Assembly (NCBI GenBank): GCA_026120185.1
Contig: JANUWF010001161.1
Span: 2,242,001-2,306,000 of the forward strand
Source: Voacanga thouarsii
Lineage: Eukaryota > Streptophyta > Magnoliopsida > Gentianales > Apocynaceae
Length of the DNA: 64,000 nucleotides
Direction of reading: 5' to 3'
Shown: positions 1 through 9,624 of the stretch, one piece after another
Numbering within the stretch: position 1 is the stretch's first letter
Layout of the letters: the number at the start of each line of letters is the position of its first letter
Position numbers and translations under genes: made by a program
The notes under the pieces: generated by a model
What the model was told of the DNA's origin: nothing
The model's input: the letters and a program-made list of their open reading frames with translations, nothing else
The model's database searches: none

Positions 1-329
1 TTTTTTTTTGGATTGGAGCTGAAGGCTAGGGATGAGACTACCCGGACTTACCATCTAGCGGTAGATAGTGAATCTTTTGGCTTGATTATTGTACATAGAT
101 GTTGAAACTATTTTGGGCTTGTGTATTTTGGGAACTCTGATGATGTATCTATCGCAACTCATGTATATATAATAGAAGAGTTTGTTGTATATATTTACTT
201 AAGCTTCGATTTGTGCTTGTTTGTTTTAAGTTTATATCGATGTACAGACCCCTAGTCTGAGGATTCAGACGGGGCGACATCCCACCTAAGCTGGCCCATT
301 GTGCAAAGAAGGAAATATGGGATGTTACA
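1..329 (+). repeat. 5' LTR of element A, 3' end only
   Basis: It matches 8112-8440 almost base for base and ends in TGTTACA just before the primer-binding site. Most of the LTR lies upstream of the window. Confidence 0.93.
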
Positions 330-331
330 AT

Positions 332-343
332 TGGTATCAGAGC
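332..343 (+). promoter_or_regulatory. Primer-binding site of element A (tRNA-iMet)
   Basis: TGGTATCAGAGC starts two bases after the LTR end. It is complementary to the 3' end of initiator methionine tRNA, the usual primer for plant gypsy and copia elements. Confidence 0.92.
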
Positions 344-460
344 CTTAGCCATAGAGTTTGATTTGTACATTATCTATGGGCATAAATACATTATCTGTGG
401 GTCTAGATATAATTTCTGTAGGAATCAAGAGAAATTTAATCCGACTATTCTTTTGTAGGA

Positions 461-919
461 ATGGCTAATAATGATGATAAAGGAAAGAAGCCAGTCGAAG
501 GAGAAGATCAAGACTTTCACAGGAACATCGATCTCTAGACCCTATTATTATCATAGCTCCCTTAGAGGCTCGAGACCAAGAGGAAGAAACTCAGACCCGA
601 CTCAGGACAGCCATATAGGAGATGTGACTAAAGAACCGGAGATAGTGGAAAGCCCTAAACATCTAGCCGAACCGGAAGGAGTCATAATCCCTTGGATGAA
701 TCGGATGACGAAGCGGTTGAGGTAGTTGCCATATCCTCAGATGAGTCAGCAGCCGAAGATGATGAAGACGAAGTAGTCGAAGTAATTGCTGTGTCTTCGG
801 ACGAGTCAGTCATAGGAGAAGATATGGATGTGTTAGGCCCGGGATCTGATACTCCTGAGTATTACCATGTACCGATCGGCTCAGGACCCCCTGCTTCCAG
901 TGTTGATAATAGCGAGTAG
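461..919 (+). pseudogene. Accessory acidic ORF before gag, element A (broken)
   Basis: An ATG at 461 opens with MANNDDKGKKPVEGED, close to the start of the equivalent ORF in element D (MTDRDNKGKRPMD). The frame is then interrupted by stops and shifts and reopens at about 692-919. That part is strongly acidic and contains two tandem copies of a motif, VEVVAISSDES and VEVIAVSSDES. Each is a short hydrophobic core followed by serines and acids, which resembles a SUMO-interacting motif. No enzymatic domain is visible. The position, between primer site and gag, and the shared N-terminus in two elements argue for a true accessory gene of this family. The function is unknown. Confidence 0.6.
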
Positions 920-1149
920 AAGGACTACCTAGGAAGTTTTAGTATGAGTATTATCTGATGTACATATTAAGTACGTATGTTAGTAGGAGATAATAAGTAA
1001 GTATATGTGTAAATGTACTAAAACCCCACAATTTTGGTGTAATATATCAGGGTGTTATGTTTTTATATTATGATAATGTTCTGTGCTATCGTACTAATCT
1101 AACTCCATTAGTGATATTAATTTAACTAGGAAATCTGACTGTCTTTATT

Positions 1150-2088
1150 ATGCCGCCAAAGCGAGCCACTTCGTCACCCTCCAAAGGAATCCTTTGCTAA
1201 CAATGCAGCCAAAGGAGCATCCGATGAATCCTTGGAAAATACTATAATACAGACTTTTCAGAGAATGACAGAAGTGTTACAACATGTGACCGAGAGGACA
1301 GCTAAAGAAGGACGACGAACTGAAGTTGAGGCAGATCAAGCGTTAGAGTGGTTCCTAAAGTTCCAACCCCCTCCATTTTATGGCCCAGAATCCTGGATCG
1401 AACAGATGGAGAACATATTTGCCGCTCTAAGTTACTCAGAGCAGCAAAAGGTGCAATTTACTGCATTCAAACTTTAGGGACCGGCACGAGACTGGTGGAC
1501 ACGAAAGAAGGAGCAGAAGGAATGGACCTGGAAGGAATTCTGAGCAGAGTTCAAGAAAGAATTCATACCAAGTTAGGTGGTAAAAAAGCGAGAAGACGAA
1601 TTTTAAATTTTCAAATAAGAGGGAAGGACAGTGGGGAAGTACGTTGCAAAATTCACGCGACTCTCGAAATATTGCCCTCTTCTAGTGCAGAATGAAGCAG
1701 ACAGGACTCGCCGTTTTGTGAAGGGTTTGCACTCCAAGCTCAAGGAGGTATTGCTCAGCATGGCCCCAAGCAATTATAGTGCTGTAGTAGAAATAGCATC
1801 AAGGGTCGAGGAGGTAGATCTGGAACAAGCTAAGAAGGGAAGTAAAAGGAGATTTCAACCCCCAAACCAAAATAAGAGGCCGGTAGGGAATAAATGGCCA
1901 AATAAAGGGAAGTTTCCAAGAAGAAAGGGAGGTAGTACGGGGAAGTTGCTCATTCGTTGTTACAATTATGGAGAAGAAGGACACAAAAGTCGGAACTGCC
2001 TATATCCGAAGAGAATGATAGGATGGATAAATCCAAGAGGAAATAATTTGGGGGCAAGACTAGAATTTGCCAAAGGAAACCCACGCTA
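1150..2088 (+). pseudogene. gag, element A (broken)
   Basis: The ATG at 1150 gives a short basic start (MPPKRATSSPSKG) and then a stop. The capsid-like core continues in other frames: about 1232-1477 (FQRMTEVLQ, LKFQPPPFYG, WIEQMENIF) and 1631-2088 (KYVAKFTRLSKYCPLL, then RRFVKGL). A basic linker and a zinc knuckle near 1953-1995 follow. The knuckle reads CYNYGEEGHKSRNC, so its second cysteine is replaced by tyrosine. At least two frameshifts and several stops separate the pieces. Gag would normally form the virus-like particle and bind the RNA genome. Confidence 0.85.
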
Positions 2089-2125
2089 GCCCTTTACACC
2101 CAAACCAGGAGCCAACAAGCTTGTC

Positions 2126-2560
2126 GTGAAAGTTCGAGTGGTAGCCCTAGATAAAGCAGGCACTAATACATCAGCAGTAGTGGAAGGTAAGATTTTTATT
2201 TTTGGTCAAGAAGCGCAAATTCTAATAGGTCCAGGCTCTACCCATTCTTTTTTTATTGCATGCTCCTTTATTCAAAAGATAAATATTAGAAGTAAGGAGG
2301 CTCCTTATGAGATGATAGTTAGTACCCCTTTGGGAAAGCAATTGAGCAGTGATAGAATTTATTTCGGAAGTGAAATAAAAATTGAAGATGTGACCCTGGA
2401 AGGAGACTTTATGAGTTTGCCCATAGTAGACTATGATGCCATTTTAGGAATGGATTGGCTATCGCAACATCATGCGAGGTTTGACCGTAGGAATAAACTA
2501 GTGCAATTTAGGGGACCAGGAGGAAGTACTCTAGAATTTAGGGGAGATAAAGCAAAGTAG
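2126..2560 (+). pseudogene. Aspartic protease, element A (active site lost)
   Basis: This stretch of about 144 codons is open and shows the retropepsin fold signatures of gypsy elements: VVEGKIFIFGQEAQILI, THSFF, and the C-terminal ILGMDWL. The catalytic triad, normally D-S/T-G before STHSF, reads G-P-G, so the essential aspartate is missing. The enzyme would mature Gag-Pol in the particle; this copy cannot. It ends at a stop shortly before the RT remnant. Confidence 0.88.
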
Positions 2561-2569
2561 GGAGTAAGT

Positions 2570-3168
2570 TTGATATCCAGAGTGAAAGCAAGGAGGTTGA
2601 TCCGAAAAGGATGTTACTCTAAATTAGACCTGAGACAGGGGTATTATCAAGTGAGGATTAAAGAAGAGGATATTCCTAAGGTTGCCTTCAATACACACTA
2701 TGGGCACTATAAGGTTGTAGTGATGCCCTTTGAAGTTACTAATGCCCTACCACTTTCATGGACCTTATGCATCGGATTTTTCAGCCCTACTTGGATAACT
2801 TTGTTGTCATTTTTATTGATGATATTTTAGTAAACTCTAAGAAACCTCAGGAACATCAAGAGCATTTGCGGAAAGTGCTTGAGAAATTAAGAGAAGCCAA
2901 GTTGTATGCTAAGTTTAACAAGTGTGACTTTTGGTTGGATAGAGTATCTTTTCGAGGGCATGTGATCTCTAAAGAAGGGATTTATGTGGACCCTGCAAAG
3001 GTGGAAGCTGTAGTAAATTGGAAACGACCGAAAAACCCCACGGAGGTGAGAAGTTTCTTAGGCTTGGCAGGATATTATAGAAGGTTCATTGAAGGATTCT
3101 CGAAACTTGATTCGCCATTAACCCGATTAACCCAGAAGAAGGATGTGAGAAAAGTTTTCAAGAATTGA
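2570..3168 (+). pseudogene. Reverse transcriptase, element A (internal deletion plus frameshift)
   Basis: The protease-RT linker ([11 protein letters not shown]) joins directly to [14 protein letters not shown] in the middle of the RT palm. The first fingers region, including the usual CIDYRxLN block, is therefore deleted. A frameshift near 2748 follows VTNA. The other frame carries [16 protein letters not shown], the catalytic FIDD motif and the connection region ([14 protein letters not shown]). Compare element B, where the deleted part is present. Loss of the N-terminal RT makes the enzyme non-functional. Confidence 0.9.
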
Positions 3169-3719
3169 AGCGAAGGTTGAGCACCTCACCCGTCCTAGCC
3201 TTACCTGCTATGGATAAGTCCTATGAGGTATATACTGATGCTTCTAAGGAAGGATTGGGCGGAGTACTAATGAAAGATAGAAGAGTGATAGTATATATAT
3301 CAAGGAGATTGAAACCCCATGAGAGAAATTACCCTACTCATGATTTAGAATTAGCAGCCATTGTGTTCAACTTGAAAAAGTGGAAGCATTATCTTTATGG
3401 AGCGAAATTTGAGGTTTTTACAGACCACAAAAGCTTGAAATATATTTTCACTCAAACAGACTTAAATATGAGACAGCGAAAATGGATGGAGTTCTTAGAA
3501 GAATTTCGCTGCCCAATCAAGTACCATCCTGGAAAGGCCAATGTAGTAACAGATGCATTGAGTAGAAAAGGATGTATATCCGCGCTACGGAAAGTGCAAA
3601 CCCCAGAGTTGGACGCAGTGGCACTTAAAGAACGAATCAGGATGAATAACACATCAATACAGCCTGTATGGTTACAACAATTGAAAGGAGTTCAAGAGCA
3701 AGACCGGGAGTTACAGTAG
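3165..3719 (+). pseudogene. RNase H domain, element A
   Basis: About 184 codons are open. They contain the gypsy RNase H signatures [44 protein letters not shown] and a DALSRK end. Acidic catalytic positions are recognisable (D of TDAS, E of DLELA, D of FTDH). The reading frame is shifted relative to RT and ends at a stop at 3717-3719 in the linker before integrase. RNase H degrades the RNA strand of the RNA:DNA hybrid during replication. Confidence 0.87.
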
Positions 3720-4579
3720 AACAAGGCAAAAAGCAAGGAACAAAAGAAAACTGATATCTACGAAGATGATGCAGGGATCCTCCGGTTTAGAGGACGATAT
3801 TGTATACTGAGACAAGCTCCTATGAAGCAGGAAATATTGACAGAAGCACATCAGAGTAAATACACCATTCACCCAGGGGCAGTAAAGATGTATTGAGATT
3901 TGAGGTAGCATTTCTGGTGGATAGGTATGAAGAACGATATTTCTTGAGTTGATAATTTGGCCTATGAGGAATTTGCCTACAACAATAGTTATCGATCCTC
4001 AATCAAAGTGGCACCGTTTGAAGCCCTATATGGACGGAAGTGCCGATCTCCTCTATATTGGGAAAAACCTTAGAATGGCATCAGAAGTAATATGATGTCT
4101 TGGATATGAAAAGGGCACGGCAAAAGATGTTGCAAAGTAAAAGGAAATGGAAGATTACCCAAAGTAGGCAGAAAAGTTATGCGAATCGTCATCGGGAAGA
4201 TGTGGAGCTTAGTGTTGGTGATTTAGTAATCTTAAGGTTGGACCCTTCCCCATTTCCGAGAAAGTTGGAAAAGTAGCTTATAGATTTGGATTACCATCAG
4301 AACTTCAAGGAATCCATGATGTAATCCATGTACCAACTTAGACAATATATAGCCGATCCCAGTCATATTTTGAATGATGATGCCATAGAGCTATCACCGA
4401 ATTTAAACTATGCAACAAGACCAGCTAAAATCCTAGTGTGCGCTGAAAAGAAGTTATGGCAGAATCAAATCTCACTTGTTAAGATGCTATGGAGCCATCA
4501 TCCTATGGAAGATGTTAAGTGGGAAGCAGAAGCAGAAATGTATAAGATTTATCCAGAACCCTTTGAAGGTAAGTCATAA
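3720..4579 (+). pseudogene. Integrase remnant and chromodomain tail, element A (core deleted)
   Basis: The zinc-binding region is recognisable (EAHQSKYTIHPG near 3845-3880). The sequence then jumps from a short stretch around WWIGMKND to [11 protein letters not shown], which lies after the catalytic core. The D,D-35-E core of roughly 130 residues is therefore absent. A C-terminal part follows ([13 protein letters not shown], then a frame with VGDLVILRLD). The final open frame, about 4328-4579, reads like the chromodomain tail of Tekay-type elements (ILVCAEKKLW, VKMLWSHHPMEDVKWE). Several stops interrupt it. Confidence 0.82.
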
Positions 4580-4601
4580 GTTCGAGGACGAAATTCCTTT
4601 T

Positions 4602-4612
4602 AGGACGGGAGA
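4602..4612 (+). promoter_or_regulatory. Polypurine tract of element A
   Basis: AGGACGGGAGA lies immediately upstream of the 3' LTR start (TGTAATAACC at 4614). It is the expected plus-strand primer, with one pyrimidine interruption. Confidence 0.75.
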
Positions 4613-4613
4613 T

Positions 4614-4956
4614 TGTAATAACCCGCCTTGCATAAAGCGTTTGTGAAGAATAGTTTTGTTAACAATGAAAATATATATAAAAGAAATATTTTCTTTCCTT
4701 ATTATCAATAATAAAATTAAGATTTCAAATTGATAATATTATTCATAGTGTTATAATATAGCCATCACTAGTGCTATTATCATTATTAATATTAGTATTA
4801 TCATTGCTAATATTATTATTGATTTTATTTTTATTCTATTATCCACTACTATTATTTTATATCTATTATGTAATATCAATATTCCTTGGTAATATTAAAT
4901 TATAGTATTATTAAATTCAATAATTATGTTGAATTATTATATTATTTTTACCATTA

Positions 4957-4990
<34 letters not shown>

Positions 4991-7900
4991 CAACTAACAC
5001 TATAAATATCCTAGCTATATTATTTAGCTATATTATGCTATATTATATTATATATAAATACCCTAGCTATATTATCTATCTATATTTTATTATATATAAG
5101 ATATTTTAAGGGGCCCACAAGAAGTAAATGAAGAGGGCCCACAAGCATGATATTTTTTACCAAGATTAACCATTCTTAAACTTCATTAATTAAGCTTAAT
5201 TAAGTTAAACTAGATTAGGACAAGTGATCATAATTAAGCTAAACTAGATTAGGCCAAGTTAATTATAATTTGCATGGCCATGTAAGGTTAGTAAATGCAT
5301 TAGTCTTGAGACTTCTAGGGAATTCTACAAGTTTCTCCATGGTTCCACAATTTTCTTGGAAAGCCTAGGAGCTTTTAGAATAGCCAACTTACCTTAAAGT
5401 AAGACCAAGAGGATTAAGCTCTACAAATAGGAGTAAGGAGGGGAGAATTTCAGTCAAAGCTGGGAGGAGAAGAGGAAAAACTAGAAAAGTGAAGAGAGGA
5501 GGGGAAAAAATAAGAAAAAGAGAAACTAAGGGAGAGAGGGAGATTTCCGGCAGCAAGGAGGAAGGAGAAGGAAACCGGTAGAAAGGAGGAAGAAAGGAGA
5601 AGGAAGGAAGGGAAGGAGTATACAGCTTGCCCTCATCTTGGAAAGGTAAGAGATCATTTCTTAAAAGCTAAAAGAATGATGTTAGAAGTTGGAAACTAAA
5701 TTCATATGAATTTGTTGATGTTGAGCAATGAAAATATTTTGATGTTGTGATGGATGTTGAATTGACCGGTTGGTGTAGTGATGGGTTGAATATGGTTTTC
5801 AGTTTATTTAAGGTGTATTCGAGTGATGGTATACTGAAAATTTGAAAAGAAAAAGGAAGGAAGTGGTAAAGAAAACAACAAAAGCCATTTGTTGATAACA
5901 ACTCACTAGTTTGTGTTGTTTGGAAATATTAAAAGAAATCTGAGTAGATATGACTGGAAACTGATCATAAATGACTCTAAACCTGTCCTAGACCAGTTAG
6001 AAAGGATTTGGAACAAGCTGTGTAGAGGTTGTGAGGGTTTTGAATAGCTAAGAGATCATGAACAACAAGAAGGGTGAAAACTGCCAAAATTTACTGGTTT
6101 GGTAAGCTGGGAATAATTTATTTGTTCGAACAAAAGAGAAGTTCTGGGCATGAAAACCTGTTAGAACAATGATTTTGGGATGTTAAATAAGGTATTTGAA
6201 TGTTTAAATGTGGTAAGATATGTTGAAGAAATCGTAGAAATAAATTAAAACAAGTTGAGCTTCTAAACAGTAATTCTGGACTTCCAGCTCGGAGCAGTAA
6301 GTTTAACTGGAAAACTGAACGAAATGGAGAGAGGATTGAATACCCCATGACCTGAAGTTGATAGAGAAATGTCCTAGGAGTATTTAGGAAGTGGTTTCAC
6401 TTCATTTGGACCTGAATTGGAGGAGATATGAACAAAAAACTGGAGAGTGACGAAACTGAATCTCCAAGCGCGGAACAGTGGAATTAACTGCAAAACTGTA
6501 CAACATGGGATGGAGTTTGTAGGACTTATGACCTGGAATTGATAGAGGGATATCTTAGGGAAATTATGGAAGTAGCCTCACGACCTATATTGGCTAAATT
6601 GTGTGAAAAATGGTGAAGGGTGGTAAAGCTGTAAAACCAGAAACACTATTCAAAGCACTAACCCATTTATTTCTTTAAGAAAATTATAGAAACATTGTCC
6701 AAACCATTAAGTATTTGAAACCATTGAGTAATGGCAAAGGAATATACTAATGATATAGGTGAATCAAGCCGAGGGAACCCCTTTTAGGACTATTCTCGAG
6801 TGCAACTTCGGCCTAATATACGAGGTAAGTCCTATTGATTTTTAAGCCTTTTTAAAGGCTAGTGTGCTTTGATTTTTCTATGAAATGCTATGTTTTATAC
6901 CGTTTTGGAAATGTTTAAATGTGTTTACAGAATACATGAGCAAGACTTATTTTCATACTATTTCGACTTGAATGAATTCCATAATTGGTTTGAAAACCTT
7001 ATTGGAGGAATAAAACATGAATTATGTGAATTTAGACATTTTGGATTAAATATTTGGGATTTCCGGAAAATGATAAACATTATAATCGGGTATTCAGTAA
7101 ATGACCGAAATATCCTTATTGGAACTCTTGTGAATATATTTCAAATCAGGTAAGGGTAATATGACCCAAATACCCTCAAAAAGTCTTGTGGAACCTGGCA
7201 TGGGTGAAATGACCCGAATGACCTTGGGAAAATGACTTTTGTGATTGAGTACGGGAAAAATAACCCAGTTACTCTTGGTAACACGTTTTCATGTGTGAGT
7301 AAAACCTTTTATCTGGTTTCAACATGATTTTGGAAAATGTTGTTTTGGACCCAAAATGTTTTGATTGAAGATCCTACGGGATCAGATAACCCTCTGGCCT
7401 GATCAGTCAGATGGGGTTTGTATTGTTGCGTTGAGTACTTAGCAAGGGCTTTGATCTTTGTACTATCCCGTGCTAGAGGTAGACGACCTCAAGTAACCTA
7501 GCTAGTTTTGGGGATTGTCTTACTCCAAACAAGGCGACAGGACATTGAGATGAGTCGTCCTAGCTAGCCGTTTAGTGCCTGGAAATTGCCGTGTTTGTGA
7601 ATGCGTTTGTGAACGCTTGTTGTTTTTAAGTCATTCGCTGGAATAAGGATGGGATGTTTGGGTGTTTGACTCCTTGCCACCTCGATGGTGATTGACGTCA
7701 GGATTGGGAACCCTGGCTGATGGAGGCAAGTAAAAGATCTCTATGTGCACGGTGAGGTACATTTGTACGCTGCTCACCCTTCCGGCCTGACACGGGTGAC
7801 TTGCTGTAAGGCGCAGTCCCTAGCATCAGAAACCGTGCAGCTGAAGGCGAAGTTCCTTGGACTTTGCATGCGGGTCGCATTTCCATGTGAGGAAGAATCC

Positions 7901-8440
7901 GCATTTATTGAATTGTGGGCCATATGTTTGGAAATCATTGTTTTTCAAATGTACATGATAACTTGATCCTAAATTTTCCAATTACTGCTATTTCCCTATT
8001 ATGAAATTTATTTTAGTAAAGGAATTGAAAATCATCTCTATTCTAAGTAAAACACTAGCACACACGAGACTCACTGAGTATACCACTCATACGTGTGTTT
8101 ATCTTTCCTATTTTTTTTAGGGATTGGAGCTGAAGGCTAGCGACGAGACTACCCGGACTTACCATCTAGCGCTAGATAGTGAATCTTTTGGCATGATTAT
8201 TGTGCATAGATGTTGAAACTATTTTGGGCTTGTGTATTTTGGGAATTCTGATGATGTATTTATCGCAACTCATGTATATATAATAGAAGAGTATGTTGTA
8301 TATATTTACTTAAGCTTCGATTTGTGCTTGCTTGTTTTAAGTTTATATTATTGTAAAGACCCCTAGTCTGAGGATTCAGATGGGGCAACATCCCACCTAA
8401 GCTGGCCCATTGTGCAAAGAAGGAAATATGGGGTGTTACA
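4614..8440 (+). repeat. 3' LTR of element A, 3.8 kb
   Basis: It starts TGTAATAACCC and ends GGTGTTACA, flanked by the polypurine tract on the left and foreign gypsy gag sequence on the right. It contains an (AT)n run at about 4959-4987 and a purine-rich stretch at 5450-5640. No protein-coding potential was recognised. The region around 7400-7800 resembles, in inverse orientation, 23400-23750 in element D's LTR, so A and D belong to related families. Confidence 0.92.
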
Positions 8441-8924
8441 GCATCGATCGGTGAACCGACCCTCCCAACCTAACCGTCCACCCATGAGTCCTTCAAGCAA
8501 CAAGTGACCTGCGGCTTCTATGCCGTGGGAAAATCGGGGTAAGCAGCCTCGAGTGCCTATGGCCGGACTGATGCAATGCAGCCTGAATTGCCGACTCTGC
8601 GAGAAGCGAGGCCACACCGAGAGAAATTACTGGGGTAACGGGGTTGTGAGGAGGTGCTTCAATTGCGGAGACCCGGGACATTTGAGGAACATCTGCCCCA
8701 AACCCCTAAGGATTGAGCAGACCGCACCAACCCAACCAATGGGAGGCAATAGAGGTGTTGCTGCTAGACCAGCTGGAACGGGAGGCCAGAAGCCTCAGGT
8801 GAAGGCCAAGGTTTTCACCCTGAACAGAGAAGAAGTCGGAGCGGATGCCGCCGTGATAGAAGGTAACCTTTCTATCCAAGGTCATCTTGTTAATATTTTG
8901 ATAGATCCACACACTCTTATGTAA
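8441..8924 (+). pseudogene. gag zinc knuckles and protease start, element B
   Basis: The open frame from about 8520 carries two CCHC-like knuckles in tandem. The first is CRLCEKRGHTERNYW, whose last ligand is Tyr instead of Cys. The second is CFNCGDPGHLRNIC, which is intact. A Gly/Pro-rich linker and the start of the protease (AAVIEGNLSI, LVNILID) follow. The catalytic region then reads D-P-H-T and shifts frame. The downstream protease continues in another frame, so a small deletion has hit the active-site triplet itself. Confidence 0.85.
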
Positions 8925-9624
8925 GTAAAGTATATGCATCACATCTGGGTTGGGAAGGAAAGGAATTACCCTATACCCTAGTAGTAAGTTCACCCTTGGG
9001 AAAGGTGGTAGAAGCGGACAAGAAAATGGGAAGATGTGGAGTTGAGGTAGGGAAGGAGATTCTGGAGACCGACCTCATAATTTTGCCTATAGACGATTAT
9101 GATATGATCATGGGCATGGACTGGTTGTTGAGACACGGAGCTCGTGTGGACTGCAAGATCAAGACAGTGCAGTTTGTGAGACCTGGTCGGGTTGTAATTG
9201 AATTCAGCGGCAAACGAATGAAGGAACTGAAATTTCTCATTGCTGGTGCTAAAGCCCGGAAGTTGCTCAAGAAAGGTTGTACGGGATATTTGGCGTATCT
9301 CCTGAACAAACCAAAGGATCAGTGTACCTTAGAAAGTACGCAAGTGGTAAAAGACTTTCCAGACGTTTTCCCTACTGAGCTCACTTCCCTACCCCCTGAA
9401 CGGGAAGTCGAGTTTACAGTGGATCTAATTCCCGGAGCAGAACCGGTGTCAAGAACCCCCGACCGAATGGCACCGATGGAGCTGAAGGAGTTAAAGGAGC
9501 AATTGGAAGAATTGGTAAGGTAAGGCTATATCCGGCCGAGTACGTCGCCGTGGGGAGCCCGGTGTTGTTTGTCAAGAAGAAATATGGAACCTTGAGGCTA
9601 TGCATTGACTATCGGGGACTGAAC
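8925..9624 (+). pseudogene. Protease C-terminus and N-terminal reverse transcriptase, element B
   Basis: The frame resumes after the active-site lesion. It shows the protease end (DYDMIMGMDWLLRHGARVDC), the linker (AKARKLLKKGC) and the RT entry ([39 protein letters not shown]). One in-frame TAA at about 9522 stands where Lys is usual, before [20 protein letters not shown] and LCIDYRGLN. The coding sequence then stops abruptly at the solo LTR and resumes in frame at 12680 with [14 protein letters not shown]. Confidence 0.9.

Larger units (their letters stand above)
1..8440 (+). mobile_element. Element A: Ty3/gypsy chromovirus (Tekay/Del-like), degenerate
   Basis: The window opens inside the 5' LTR. 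After it come, in order, a tRNA-iMet primer site, an acidic accessory ORF, gag, protease, RT, RNase H, integrase remnants, a chromodomain-like tail, a purine tract and a complete 3.8-kb 3' LTR. This domain order and the very long LTR fit the Tekay/Del chromovirus lineage. The last ~325 bp of both LTRs align with about 17 mismatches counted by eye, near 5% divergence. A is nested in element B: sequence beyond 8440 is gag of a different gypsy element. It cannot be autonomous, because protease, RT and integrase are all broken. The 5' target duplication lies outside the window. Confidence 0.9.

Noticed and set aside
6890..7153. 87-codon open frame in A's LTR
   Set aside because: It lies in LTR sequence, is AT-rich and shows no domain.
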